Positions 1-5,764 of a DNA stretch of 24,713 nt are shown in pieces. The position numbers and the translations under genes are program-made. Below the pieces are notes generated by a model, which worked only from the letters and a program-made list of their open reading frames with translations, did not search any database and had not been told where the DNA came from. The DNA lies in IMG/VR virus record IMGVR_UViG_3300029319_000337, positions 1-24,713 of that record; one strand, given 5' to 3'. The DNA is from a virus. Within the stretch, counting starts at the first letter, position 1, and each line of letters starts with the position of its first letter.

Positions 1-76
1 TAATTGATAGATAGGCACAAAAAAAGAGTGAGTTTAGAGTCATCACCAGGACTGTTAGTTTGTGATACTTTAGGTA

Positions 77-577
77 TCAGAAGTTGAGACAGAAGATGAA
101 ACCTTCCAACTCAACATAATCATGACGAAGGTTATCCCAAGTGTAGGACCAGTCGATAGCAACAAACCCAGGAACATCTAGGCAGTAGCAATCTTCTACC
201 AGTTGTTGAGCGAACTCAGAACCAGACATTTCGCCTTGATAACTATCAGCGAAAGAGTCAATTTGCTCTTCACCGAAGTAATCAATGAACTCACAAATTG
301 CATCATGAGGATAGTCTTCCAGGAGAGTATTGATAGTCTCTTGATTGTTGCTATCCTCTGCAACAATTTCATCTGAAGTATCATCGAAGGAATGACCTTT
401 GGACTTCATCAACTCAGTATAAAAGTCAGTAAAGTGAACTTTAGTGTTGTTACCTTCTTGAGTAAAGTAACCACAAGCAATAGCAATTTCAGAAGGTTTT
501 TTACCTTCTGCCTGCATTGCATTGACAGTGTTGAGAAGTGCTTGACCAGTGATCATGATGTTTGAAGTGTTGTTCAT
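77..577 (-). CDS. AbrB-like / ArdA-like fusion protein, probable antirestriction or regulatory factor
   Basis: This 166-residue protein appears to join two domains. Residues 8-62 (ITGQALL at the start, IACGYFTQEG and FTDFYTELMKSKG further on) match the pattern of the cyanobacterial AbrB-like DNA-binding domain. Residues 85-164 (SYQGEMSGSEFAQQLVED, then AIDWSYTWDNL) follow the pattern of the C-terminal part of ArdA, an acidic DNA-mimic inhibitor of type I restriction enzymes. The C-terminal half is strongly acidic, as expected of a DNA mimic. The first ATG directly abuts a promoter-like element at 578-606. The ATG of residue 8 (nt 554-556), where homology begins, is an alternative start. Domain matches are by eye: the AbrB-like part is firmer than the ArdA-like part. 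Confidence 0.8.
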   Translation of the reverse strand: MNNTSNIMITGQALLNTVNAMQAEGKKPSEIAIACGYFTQEGNNTKVHFTDFYTELMKSKGHSFDDTSDEIVAEDSNNQETINTLLEDYPHDAICEFIDYFGEEQIDSFADSYQGEMSGSEFAQQLVEDCYCLDVPGFVAIDWSYTWDNLRHDYVELEGFIFCLNF

Positions 578-606
578 ACTATAAGGACAGTTTAGAGGTG
601 AGTAAC
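578..606 (-). promoter_or_regulatory. Repeated promoter-like element, copy 1
   Basis: Minus-strand TTACTC (600-605), conserved ACCTCTAAACTGT, 16-base spacer, then the -10-like hexamer TATAGT (578-583). It directly abuts the ATG of the AbrB/ArdA-like gene. Confidence 0.7.
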
Positions 607-622
607 TTTGAAGCGGTGGTAA

Positions 623-823
623 TCAGTCGCGGTCGCTGATATTCCAGGTGCCATAACCTTTAGAAGAATAAAAGTCATTACCGGTATCGGCAATATCACT
701 CATCTCACGATTATACTGGCGGTTTCTTTTATCTTGCTCTAGGCATTCTTGTGCAATACTTGCAAGAAAGTCATTTGAAGCAAGAATTCCGTTTCCGTAG
801 TTTTTCATTGAAGTGTTATCCAT
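623..823 (-). CDS. Small hypothetical protein (66 aa)
   Basis: Not recognised as a named family. It is a hydrophilic 66-residue protein with charged stretches and a C-terminal part rich in aromatic and glycine residues (SSKGYGTWNI). The sequence YGTW is shared with the 70-residue protein at 1571-1783. It is alone behind its own copy of the repeated promoter-like element. The first ATG abuts that element, and a second ATG (residue 6, MKNYGNG) is a possible true start. Confidence 0.7.
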   Translation of the reverse strand: MDNTSMKNYGNGILASNDFLASIAQECLEQDKRNRQYNREMSDIADTGNDFYSSKGYGTWNISDRD

Positions 824-852
824 ACAACTAGAACAGTTTAGAGGTGAGTAAC
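824..852 (-). promoter_or_regulatory. Repeated promoter-like element, copy 2
   Basis: Minus-strand TTACTC (846-851), conserved ACCTCTAAACTGT, hexamer AGTTGT at 824-829, directly followed by the ATG of the 66-aa gene. Confidence 0.65.
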
Positions 853-862
853 TTTGAAGACC

Positions 863-1105
863 TCAAACATAGTGCAATGCAAGTTTGATAACTTGGTCAT
901 CTTTGACAATAGTATTTGGACCAACTTTAGTCTCAAACCGATGATATACAGTCTCAGGATCTTCTCCCTCGAAACTAATAGCAGAAACCAAATCAGTTGT
1001 CATCTCTTTCACAGTAGAAATACCGCGATAAGTGGAGTCAAATTGTTCCTCAAGAACAGAAAGTGCATAGCGGAAAGTCATTTCGTTTTTCATAGTTTTG
1101 TTCAT
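863..1105 (-). CDS. Small hypothetical protein (80 aa)
   Basis: Unrecognised 80-residue soluble protein starting MNKTMKNEMTF. It has a mixed, predominantly acidic composition and no membrane segment. It forms a single-gene unit behind promoter-like copy 3. A second in-frame ATG (residue 5) would give a short leader if transcription starts downstream of the -10-like hexamer. A plus-strand ORF over the same bases (854-1123) lacks any support and is treated as a shadow. Confidence 0.7.
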   Translation of the reverse strand: MNKTMKNEMTFRYALSVLEEQFDSTYRGISTVKEMTTDLVSAISFEGEDPETVYHRFETKVGPNTIVKDDQVIKLALHYV

Positions 1106-1134
1106 ACAAGTGGGACAGTTTGAAGGTGAGTAAC
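1106..1134 (-). promoter_or_regulatory. Repeated promoter-like element, copy 3
   Basis: Minus-strand TTACTC (1128-1133), ACCTTCAAACTGT, hexamer ACTTGT (1106-1111). The hexamer is the poorest -10 of the set, yet the upstream box is fully conserved. Confidence 0.6.
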
Positions 1135-1141
1135 AATAATA

Positions 1142-1357
1142 TCAGGCAATACTTGCCATTTCCATATAACAATCAAGTGTGGCATATTTCATAAACCCAG
1201 TCGGAATATCTTTCAAACCAATGAAAGAAACTTGCCCGTTGAAACATTTAATATCAGCAACCTCATATTGATTGCCTTTGTTGTCTTCAACCTTGCAACC
1301 TTGAATTGCATTTAGAATGCTCTTTGCTTTCATGTTATCGCAGAAAATGTTTGACAT
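1142..1357 (-). CDS. Small hypothetical protein (71 aa)
   Basis: Unrecognised 71-residue protein starting MSNIFCDNMKAKSIL. I chose the ATG at 1355-1357, because a GGAG sequence lies about 10 bases upstream. A GTG three codons earlier would sit almost on top of that ribosome-binding site. The GGAG is inside the 3' end of the upstream 58-residue gene (1363-1539), so the two genes are adjacent and probably translationally coupled. Their shared promoter-like element is copy 4. Confidence 0.7.
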   Translation of the reverse strand: MSNIFCDNMKAKSILNAIQGCKVEDNKGNQYEVADIKCFNGQVSFIGLKDIPTGFMKYATLDCYMEMASIA

Positions 1358-1362
1358 AATTA

Positions 1363-1539
1363 TCACTCTCCAACAAATGCTTCGTGTGTATCGAAAACAA
1401 AATCAATGACTTCATCAGTAGCACTTACGTCGAAACGTTCGCAGAACCAATCAAGACACATTTCAACAGGCAACATGGTATCAAGCATGAACCCTTGAAG
1501 TTCAGAAAGTTGAGAGTCGGAAAAAAGTGTATTGTTCAT
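1363..1539 (-). CDS. Small hypothetical protein (58 aa)
   Basis: A 58-residue reading frame found in the gap between two larger genes: ATG at 1537-1539, TGA at 1363-1365. The product starts MNNTLFSDSQLSELQGF and ends FDTHEAFVGE. It is strongly acidic and has no recognisable domain. It is the first gene behind promoter-like copy 4 and ends six bases before the next gene's start. It shares the start context ATGAACAA with other first genes behind the element. Confidence 0.7.
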   Translation of the reverse strand: MNNTLFSDSQLSELQGFMLDTMLPVEMCLDWFCERFDVSATDEVIDFVFDTHEAFVGE

Positions 1540-1568
1540 ACAACTAGAACACTTTCAAGGTGAGTAAC
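1540..1568 (-). promoter_or_regulatory. Repeated promoter-like element, copy 4
   Basis: Minus-strand TTACTC (1562-1567), ACCTTGAAAGTGT, hexamer AGTTGT (1540-1545), then directly the ATG of the 58-aa gene. The AAAGTGT variant differs by one base from the usual AAACTGT. Confidence 0.65.
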
Positions 1569-1570
1569 TT

Positions 1571-1783
1571 TTATTCGCTCAAACTTGATGACCTTTTGAA
1601 TGCAGGAGGATAAGGTTTATCACCCATAACATATTCAACATACCTTAAAGTTTCATCGTCAATATGTAAAACATCGCGACCTTCACTCTCTGAATTGTAA
1701 TACTCCCAAGTGCCATATGTTTCGGGAGAATACCAAAAGTCCTCCCAATCTTTAGGGGAGTTTGTAACATCTTTGATAGTCAT
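1571..1783 (-). CDS. Small conserved cyanophage-type protein (70 aa)
   Basis: A 70-residue protein with a compact motif, DWEDFWYSPETYGTWEYY, and a C-terminal PYPPAF. This resembles a small hypothetical protein I associate with T4-like cyanophages, function unknown. A CAGGA ribosome-binding site stands about 7 bases before the ATG. It is the last gene of the unit behind copy 5 (2226, 2017, 1829, 1571), and its TAA stop abuts the next promoter-like element. Confidence 0.75.
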   Translation of the reverse strand: MTIKDVTNSPKDWEDFWYSPETYGTWEYYNSESEGRDVLHIDDETLRYVEYVMGDKPYPPAFKRSSSLSE

Positions 1784-1828
1784 ACTAATTCCTGTTGATA
1801 CATCATATATTGCTCTTCTGAAACTTCA

Positions 1829-2017
1829 TTAGTTCAGAAGAGAAATGTCATAGGATATAAAGTTAGGATATTGTTTTTCAACCCATTTTGATAACTTATT
1901 GTTCTGTGATTTGATACCTTTGTGTGTTTTAGGACGTGTGGGCATGTCTTTTAAGAAAGATAAATGTCCCTCATCAGTTGTTACTTTTATCTGATAAGTT
2001 GCAGTTGTTGTGTTCAT
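1829..2017 (-). CDS. Small basic hypothetical protein (62 aa)
   Basis: A 62-residue, lysine-rich protein, MNTTTATYQIKV at the start and DISLLN at the end. I start it at the ATG at 2015-2017. A TTG one codon earlier is less likely, because the ATG overlaps the TGA stop of the upstream gene by one base (TGATG), a typical coupling arrangement. No family is recognised. Confidence 0.65.
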   Translation of the reverse strand: MNTTTATYQIKVTTDEGHLSFLKDMPTRPKTHKGIKSQNNKLSKWVEKQYPNFISYDISLLN

Positions 2018-2217
2018 CAAATCAAAGACTGTACTTTTACAACTTCAACTTCACTATCATCTTCCCAGATAGACATAACATGAAACTTAGGATTGTTTCT
2101 CTTGCATGTTGCTAATGCCTCCTCTCTTGAGGATGCAATGTAACTCAAAACATCCATCCTAGAGTAACCATTAGAATGGAACATTTCACCGTAGATGTTG
2201 AACTTAATTTCTTGCAT
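2017..2217 (-). CDS. Small hypothetical protein (66 aa)
   Basis: A 66-residue soluble protein starting MQEIKFNIYGEMFHSNGY, with a central SREEALATCKRNNPKFHV and an acidic tail. The layout of a beta strand, an EEAL helix and a final strand resembles other short phage proteins that read 'xAxxxAxxxNPxxxVxSI', such as the 48-residue protein at 2968-3114. That likeness is structural only. The stop overlaps the next gene's ATG. Confidence 0.7.
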   Translation of the reverse strand: MQEIKFNIYGEMFHSNGYSRMDVLSYIASSREEALATCKRNNPKFHVMSIWEDDSEVEVVKVQSLI

Positions 2218-2225
2218 AATGTAAC

Positions 2226-2384
2226 TCAGTTGTAAGGGAAAAAAGAAGACTTAGTGGAATCTGTTTCGTAGGGGATGTTACCATCCTCACCAAACATTTC
2301 GTAGTAAAGTTCACTGAAGATAGCAAAATCGTCAGGAGTTTCGTAGTTCCAGATCTTCAGGATTTCGTCGTAAGTGTTTCTCAT
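2226..2384 (-). CDS. Small acidic hypothetical protein (52 aa)
   Basis: A 52-codon frame found by reading the gap: ATG at 2382-2384, TGA at 2226-2228. The product starts MRNTYDEILKIWNYETPDDF and is acidic with many tyrosines. It is the first gene behind promoter-like copy 5, with the ATG directly after the -10-like hexamer. The next gene starts 8 bases after its stop. No family is recognised. Confidence 0.7.
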   Translation of the reverse strand: MRNTYDEILKIWNYETPDDFAIFSELYYEMFGEDGNIPYETDSTKSSFFPYN

Positions 2385-2413
2385 ACAACTGGTACACTTT
2401 GAAGGTGAGTAAC
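2385..2413 (-). promoter_or_regulatory. Repeated promoter-like element, copy 5
   Basis: Minus-strand TTACTC (2407-2412), ACCTTCAAAGTGT, hexamer AGTTGT (2385-2390). It directly abuts the ATG of the 52-aa gene. Confidence 0.65.
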
Positions 2414-2414
2414 T

Positions 2415-2612
2415 TTAATCCTCAAGAAGTTGTGGGTAATACTCTTCAACTTCCGCGACTAATTCATCAACCGAATACTTATCATAACTCTCACTCATGT
2501 TATCATAAAGAATTGCCATCATTGTTTTGATGTCCATGTCATCCAATATCTGGTTAATCATGGCATCTTGAAGTTGATCGCGGTCGATGATTTTGTCGTT
2601 AGTTTCAGTCAT
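2415..2612 (-). CDS. Small acidic hypothetical protein (65 aa)
   Basis: I start this 65-residue protein at the ATG at 2610-2612 (MTETNDKIIDRDQLQ). The longer frame would run well into the upstream gene at 2650 and has a composition unlike a protein. The product is very acidic and probably helical (DELVAEVEEYYPQLLED at the end). The same DELVAEV-type ending recurs in small acidic phage proteins such as the one at 7178. Its TAA stop sits immediately before promoter-like copy 5. No obvious ribosome-binding site is seen. Confidence 0.7.
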   Translation of the reverse strand: MTETNDKIIDRDQLQDAMINQILDDMDIKTMMAILYDNMSESYDKYSVDELVAEVEEYYPQLLED

Positions 2613-2649
2613 TTTGTTATGAAGATAATGTTTGATAAGTGACATAAAC

Positions 2650-2916
2650 TCAGCACATAAGTGGCATATACTCAGAGCGGTCCATTTTGTCAGTATTGAA
2701 GTCAGTAACCTCAGCACCTTTCATGATGCGAGACTGCCAATCATGCTTTGCTTCAATACCAAGAACTGTGCTGTAAGATTTCTGACCAGTAGCGCGGAAA
2801 TAAACGCGGCGAATGAAACGTTTGACCGTAACTTTCATGCCTTTCTTTTCACATGCTTCGGCAACAAATGCCTCAGGAAAATAGTCAACAATGACTGCGG
2901 AGTTAGTGATTTGCAT
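2650..2916 (-). CDS. Small basic hypothetical protein (88 aa)
   Basis: An 88-residue protein starting MQITNSAVIVDYFPEAF. The middle is basic and aromatic (VKRFIRRVYFRATGQKSY), which could suggest nucleic-acid binding, but no known domain is identifiable. It is the first gene behind promoter-like copy 6. Unlike the ATG-abutting genes, it has a leader of about 20 bases between element and start. It is followed by the 65-residue acidic protein. Confidence 0.7.
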   Translation of the reverse strand: MQITNSAVIVDYFPEAFVAEACEKKGMKVTVKRFIRRVYFRATGQKSYSTVLGIEAKHDWQSRIMKGAEVTDFNTDKMDRSEYMPLMC

Positions 2917-2935
2917 AAAATAAAAGCGAACTTAC

Positions 2936-2964
2936 ACTAAGAGAACAGTTTAGAGGTGAGTAAC
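2936..2964 (-). promoter_or_regulatory. Repeated promoter-like element, copy 6
   Basis: Minus-strand TTACTC (2958-2963), ACCTCTAAACTGT, hexamer CTTAGT (2936-2941), followed by a leader to the ATG at 2916. Confidence 0.7.
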
Positions 2965-2967
2965 TTT

Positions 2968-3114
2968 TTATTCACGAAAACTAGCAGTGACACTTACAAC
3001 AGTAGCGCCAGGATTTCTTGCCAGTGCTACATTCTTTGCATCTTCATAGTCTCTAGCTATTACTTTCTCTTTGAAGACTGTGCCTGCTTTGTATAAAGTA
3101 ACCTCACATTTCAT
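2968..3114 (-). CDS. Small hypothetical protein (48 aa)
   Basis: A 48-residue frame found in a gap: ATG at 3112-3114, TAA at 2968-2970. It starts MKCEVTLYKAGTVFKEKVIA and continues with RDYEDAKNVALARNPGATVV. The strand-helix-strand layout with an 'AxxxAxxRNPGA' helix resembles small phage proteins of unknown role. It is the last gene of the unit behind copy 7, and its stop lies just before copy 6. Confidence 0.7.
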   Translation of the reverse strand: MKCEVTLYKAGTVFKEKVIARDYEDAKNVALARNPGATVVSVTASFRE

Positions 3115-3116
3115 AG

Positions 3117-3284
3117 TTACCAGATGTTAGTCCAACGAGTGTGATTTGCTTTGGTGATTCTACCTTCATTGAGCATGTTGTCGCAGACTCTAACAAAAAC
3201 TTGAAACTTTTCCTCTCGTGTGAGAGTGTCTGCTCCCGTGCAATTTTTCATCACGTTGAGCATTTGTGCTTTATTTGTGATCAT
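3117..3284 (-). CDS. Small hypothetical protein (55 aa)
   Basis: A 55-residue frame found in a gap: ATG at 3282-3284, TAA at 3117-3119. The ATG overlaps the TGA of the upstream 67-residue gene (ATGA). The product starts MITNKAQMLNVMKNCTGA, is helical and charged in the middle (LTREEKFQVFVRVCDNML), and ends ITKANHTRWTNIW. No family is recognised. The overlap at both ends of the local gene chain supports it as real. Confidence 0.7.
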   Translation of the reverse strand: MITNKAQMLNVMKNCTGADTLTREEKFQVFVRVCDNMLNEGRITKANHTRWTNIW

Positions 3285-3484
3285 TTGTTGAAGTTTTTGT
3301 TGTGAAAGTGTGCTTCGATAATGTCTAGAATTTCACCACATTCGTCTGCGGCATCTTCATCAATAAGGACAGCATAATCCTCGACAGCATCAGCAATGAG
3401 TTCTAATTGTCGGTCAGTAAATGTCATTTTGTAAACTGAAAGTTTATTCAGTTGGTTCATAGTTCCAGGAAAAAGTTCAGTCAT
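3281..3484 (-). CDS. Small acidic conserved-type protein (67 aa)
   Basis: A 67-residue protein with the helical core MTFTDRQLELIADAVEDYA and an acidic DEDAADECGEILDIIEAHF. This resembles a common short hypothetical protein of T4-like cyanophages that begins near the TDRQLELI motif. An internal ATG at residue 20 (MTFTDRQ) would match that shorter form. The first ATG overlaps the stop of the upstream 114-residue gene, and the stop overlaps the next ATG. Confidence 0.7.
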   Translation of the reverse strand: MTELFPGTMNQLNKLSVYKMTFTDRQLELIADAVEDYAVLIDEDAADECGEILDIIEAHFHNKNFNK

Positions 3485-3828
3485 CAGAGATACAGGAATG
3501 AACCATAGGGATCACATGCACTAGGGTTATTCACCAACTGAGTTATCAGATAGCGGACATATTTGGCAGGTGCTTTGTAACTAGCAGGTTTGTAACATTC
3601 GCCAGTCTTTTTATCAACGAACATCCAGACAGAACGTCCGCGAATCTTATCACCATTGTGGGAAAGATAAGACAAAACCTTGATATATTTACGACCTACT
3701 TCATACTCAAGTTGAGTATAAACAGAATGATTGTTTTCAATGGAGTTTACTTTCCAGTCATTGTTGAGCATTTCAATGAGTTGCTCAACTTGATATTCAA
3801 CTTTGAATTGTGGAGCGCAGAATGTCAT
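3484..3828 (-). CDS. Conserved phage protein with KTGxxYKPAS motif (114 aa)
   Basis: A 114-residue protein. Its second half reads GRKYIKVL, then SVWMFVDKKTGECYKPASYK, then APAKYVRYL, matching a short conserved protein found in many tailed phages of marine and enteric bacteria. The function is not known to me. The usual family form reads KTGDVYKPASWKAPAK, so the core is intact here. It is the first gene behind copy 7 and is chained by overlaps to three smaller genes. Confidence 0.8.
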   Translation of the reverse strand: MTFCAPQFKVEYQVEQLIEMLNNDWKVNSIENNHSVYTQLEYEVGRKYIKVLSYLSHNGDKIRGRSVWMFVDKKTGECYKPASYKAPAKYVRYLITQLVNNPSACDPYGSFLYL

Positions 3829-3845
3829 TTTGTAGTGTTGCTTAT

Positions 3846-3874
3846 ACTATAAAGACACTTTGGAGGTGAGTAAC
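3846..3874 (-). promoter_or_regulatory. Repeated promoter-like element, copy 7
   Basis: Minus-strand TTACTC (3868-3873), ACCTCCAAAGTGT, hexamer TATAGT (3846-3851), one of the two best -10 matches. A leader of about 17 bases precedes the ATG at 3828. Confidence 0.75.
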
Positions 3875-3884
3875 TTTTAGTCTA

Positions 3885-4727
3885 TCAATAGTTTGTAACA
3901 AGAACCTCTTTCACATCTAGCGTTGATGTACCACGTCCAGCAGTATATTTTGCACTCATCTCAATGATATTGGCACCAGCAAAGTTGTCCTCATAGAATG
4001 TATCTCCAATGTGCTTATTTGAATAGGCAAACTTACATCCAGACTCCATCAAAAAACGTGCTAGTCTAACTTGATCATCCTCACTAAAACCACCCTGATA
4101 GAGAACAATGCTATCACGATATGGCGGGTCAGCATATAACCAGTCGCCATCTTTTATATTAACGGAAGCAAAGTCCCCATTGCAAATAGTTGCTTTCTCA
4201 AGGAAAGATGCAACGTTCTTGATCTTATTCACATCAAAGAATGACTGCTTTTGTAGACATGTTCCAGGTGGCGTAGAATATCTCTCATTGCATTTTTTGT
4301 ATGCTTTCCACATACCATTAAAATTCACCTGCAACATGAACAACAACAGTGCAGACAAATATACATCAGACTTGCCTTCATTTTGCAGACAATATATCTC
4401 TCTCAACTCATAATAGTATTTCTTTCTATCATCTACCTCAGATAGACTTAACCACTTTTCTACACATTTGAACCATTCATTGATAACCTCATCGCTGCTA
4501 TCTGCCAATGTGGCATACAACAACACCAGTTCACCATTCCAGTCATTGACCACGAATTCTTTCTGAGGAAACTTCTCATAAACCCAAAGAGAGTTAGTAA
4601 GTCCACCAGCAAAAAGATCCACGAAACGTGTGAACTCTCCCTCAGGAAAAAAGTGTGGTGCATATTGCCCCATCATTCGCTGTTTAGAACCAGTCCACTT
4701 GAACATTGGGGCAATAGATGTTTTCAT
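3885..4727 (-). CDS. dam: DNA adenine methyltransferase, D12 (Dam-like) class
   Basis: A 280-residue N6-adenine methyltransferase of the D12 class, which transfers a methyl group from S-adenosylmethionine to adenine in DNA. Visible motifs in family order are FKWTGSKQRM (residues 9-18, motif X), FVDLFAGG (35-42, the AdoMet-binding DxFxG motif I), NFNGMW (135-140) and the catalytic DPPY (200-203, motif IV). Length is normal for Dam. Its ATG overlaps the stop of the upstream 328-residue gene by four bases, so the two are co-translated. It may protect phage DNA from host restriction or mark it against a partner nuclease. The exact target site cannot be read from the sequence. Confidence 0.93.
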   Translation of the reverse strand: MKTSIAPMFKWTGSKQRMMGQYAPHFFPEGEFTRFVDLFAGGLTNSLWVYEKFPQKEFVVNDWNGELVLLYATLADSSDEVINEWFKCVEKWLSLSEVDDRKKYYYELREIYCLQNEGKSDVYLSALLLFMLQVNFNGMWKAYKKCNERYSTPPGTCLQKQSFFDVNKIKNVASFLEKATICNGDFASVNIKDGDWLYADPPYRDSIVLYQGGFSEDDQVRLARFLMESGCKFAYSNKHIGDTFYEDNFAGANIIEMSAKYTAGRGTSTLDVKEVLVTNY

Positions 4728-5710
4728 TTTACGGCAGGAAGATTCAGGGTGAGATAAGTTTGACGCTTGATACGTCGGATGTCGCTGTTACTTTGTCCGG
4801 GTGCTTTGTCAGCACTTGCAGTAGTACGGAACCACATAAGGTTGTTACCATTTATGCGGATATATGTGTCGCGGGTTCTATCTTTCTTCACTTGTTCAAA
4901 AGTATATTCTCCACTCGCCAAAACTTCTGCGAGTTTGGCAATAATACCGTTAGATACTTTATATGAAGAACCAGAGTTTAGTTCAACAAATACGATAGAT
5001 TCTTGTCCTCCAGTATAACATTCAATGATACTTTTTGCAAGTTTGTTACTATCAAAGTTTTTGTTGACAAACTTCTCTGCAACGTTTTTCTCAAGAGTGT
5101 GAACAGTTTCGCGCATAACTTCTGCACGTTCTAACAACTCCTGCGACCAATCTCCCTTTGCTCTGGAATATCTCAACCCAGGAATAGTAAACTTATCAAA
5201 CTGTTCCTGATAGTATTGTTTCATATCAGAAATATCTACAAACTTACCATAAAGTTTGACCACAGAACTCCAGTTGGGAGACTGTGAACGTTCTGCTGCA
5301 TCATGGTCCCACTTAAGAGAGAAACCCTCTACAAGTTTATTCGATGAATATAAACCAACGTCAACCTTTTCACTACTTCCACCCTCACAAGTTACTGTAT
5401 CAAACTTAGGGAACTCGTAACTATCAACAAACTTCTTAGTCTTGTCAACCCAAAGTTGAACAGTCTTAGTAGTATTGTTGGCAACATAGTGTCCAAATTC
5501 TTCATATGGTGGAACTTGTTTTCCATCCCCAAAGAATTTAACTCCTTTGTGAGTTCCAACTACCTTACCAGAAACAATATCAATATCTTCATATACTTCT
5601 TCAATGAGAGAGTTAGTTTGCTTTGCAATAGTAGCGAGTGCAAATACAAACTCAGTAAATTCTCCACTGTTAAGTTTTACCTCAACAGTTTGAAGGTTCG
5701 TCATGCCCAT
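4724..5710 (-). CDS. Possible PD-(D/E)XK-type nuclease, partner of the adenine methylase
   Basis: A 328-residue protein of no immediately named family. Around residues 115-133 it reads VDVGLYSSN, then EGFSLK, followed by WDHDAAERS. This has the look of a PD-(D/E)XK nuclease core in its S-x-K variant, as in Cfr10I and NgoMIV, with D117 and K133 as candidate catalytic residues. That assignment is inference. It overlaps the Dam-like gene by four bases and precedes it in the same unit behind copy 8, the arrangement of a restriction-modification pair. A strong GGGAGGA ribosome-binding site precedes the ATG at 5708-5710. An alternative is a structural or host-takeover protein. Confidence 0.85.
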   Translation of the reverse strand: MGMTNLQTVEVKLNSGEFTEFVFALATIAKQTNSLIEEVYEDIDIVSGKVVGTHKGVKFFGDGKQVPPYEEFGHYVANNTTKTVQLWVDKTKKFVDSYEFPKFDTVTCEGGSSEKVDVGLYSSNKLVEGFSLKWDHDAAERSQSPNWSSVVKLYGKFVDISDMKQYYQEQFDKFTIPGLRYSRAKGDWSQELLERAEVMRETVHTLEKNVAEKFVNKNFDSNKLAKSIIECYTGGQESIVFVELNSGSSYKVSNGIIAKLAEVLASGEYTFEQVKKDRTRDTYIRINGNNLMWFRTTASADKAPGQSNSDIRRIKRQTYLTLNLPAVK

Positions 5711-5728
5711 GATGTTCCTCCCAAGTAC

Positions 5729-5757
5729 AATACTAATACAGTTTGAAGGTGAGTAAT
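5729..5757 (-). promoter_or_regulatory. Repeated promoter-like element, copy 8
   Basis: Minus-strand TTACTC (5751-5756), ACCTTCAAACTGT, hexamer AGTATT (5729-5734). It precedes the nuclease-like and methylase pair, with a leader that contains a full Shine-Dalgarno. Confidence 0.7.
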
Positions 5758-5764
5758 AATTATA

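Noticed and set aside
1-76. Terminator after the AbrB/ArdA-like gene
   Set aside because: The minus strand has a run of seven T residues, but the only stems before it are about four base pairs long. Nothing else is recognisable in these 76 bases.
578-606. Match of the plus-strand element (AGAGGTGAGTAA) to a eukaryotic 5' splice site
   Set aside because: The genome context is a bacterial virus. The match is coincidental, and all genes lie on the other strand.
854-1123. Plus-strand ORF of 89 codons
   Set aside because: It is antisense to the gene at 863-1105, has no ribosome-binding site and no protein-like features. All other plus-strand ORFs in the window are likewise shadows.
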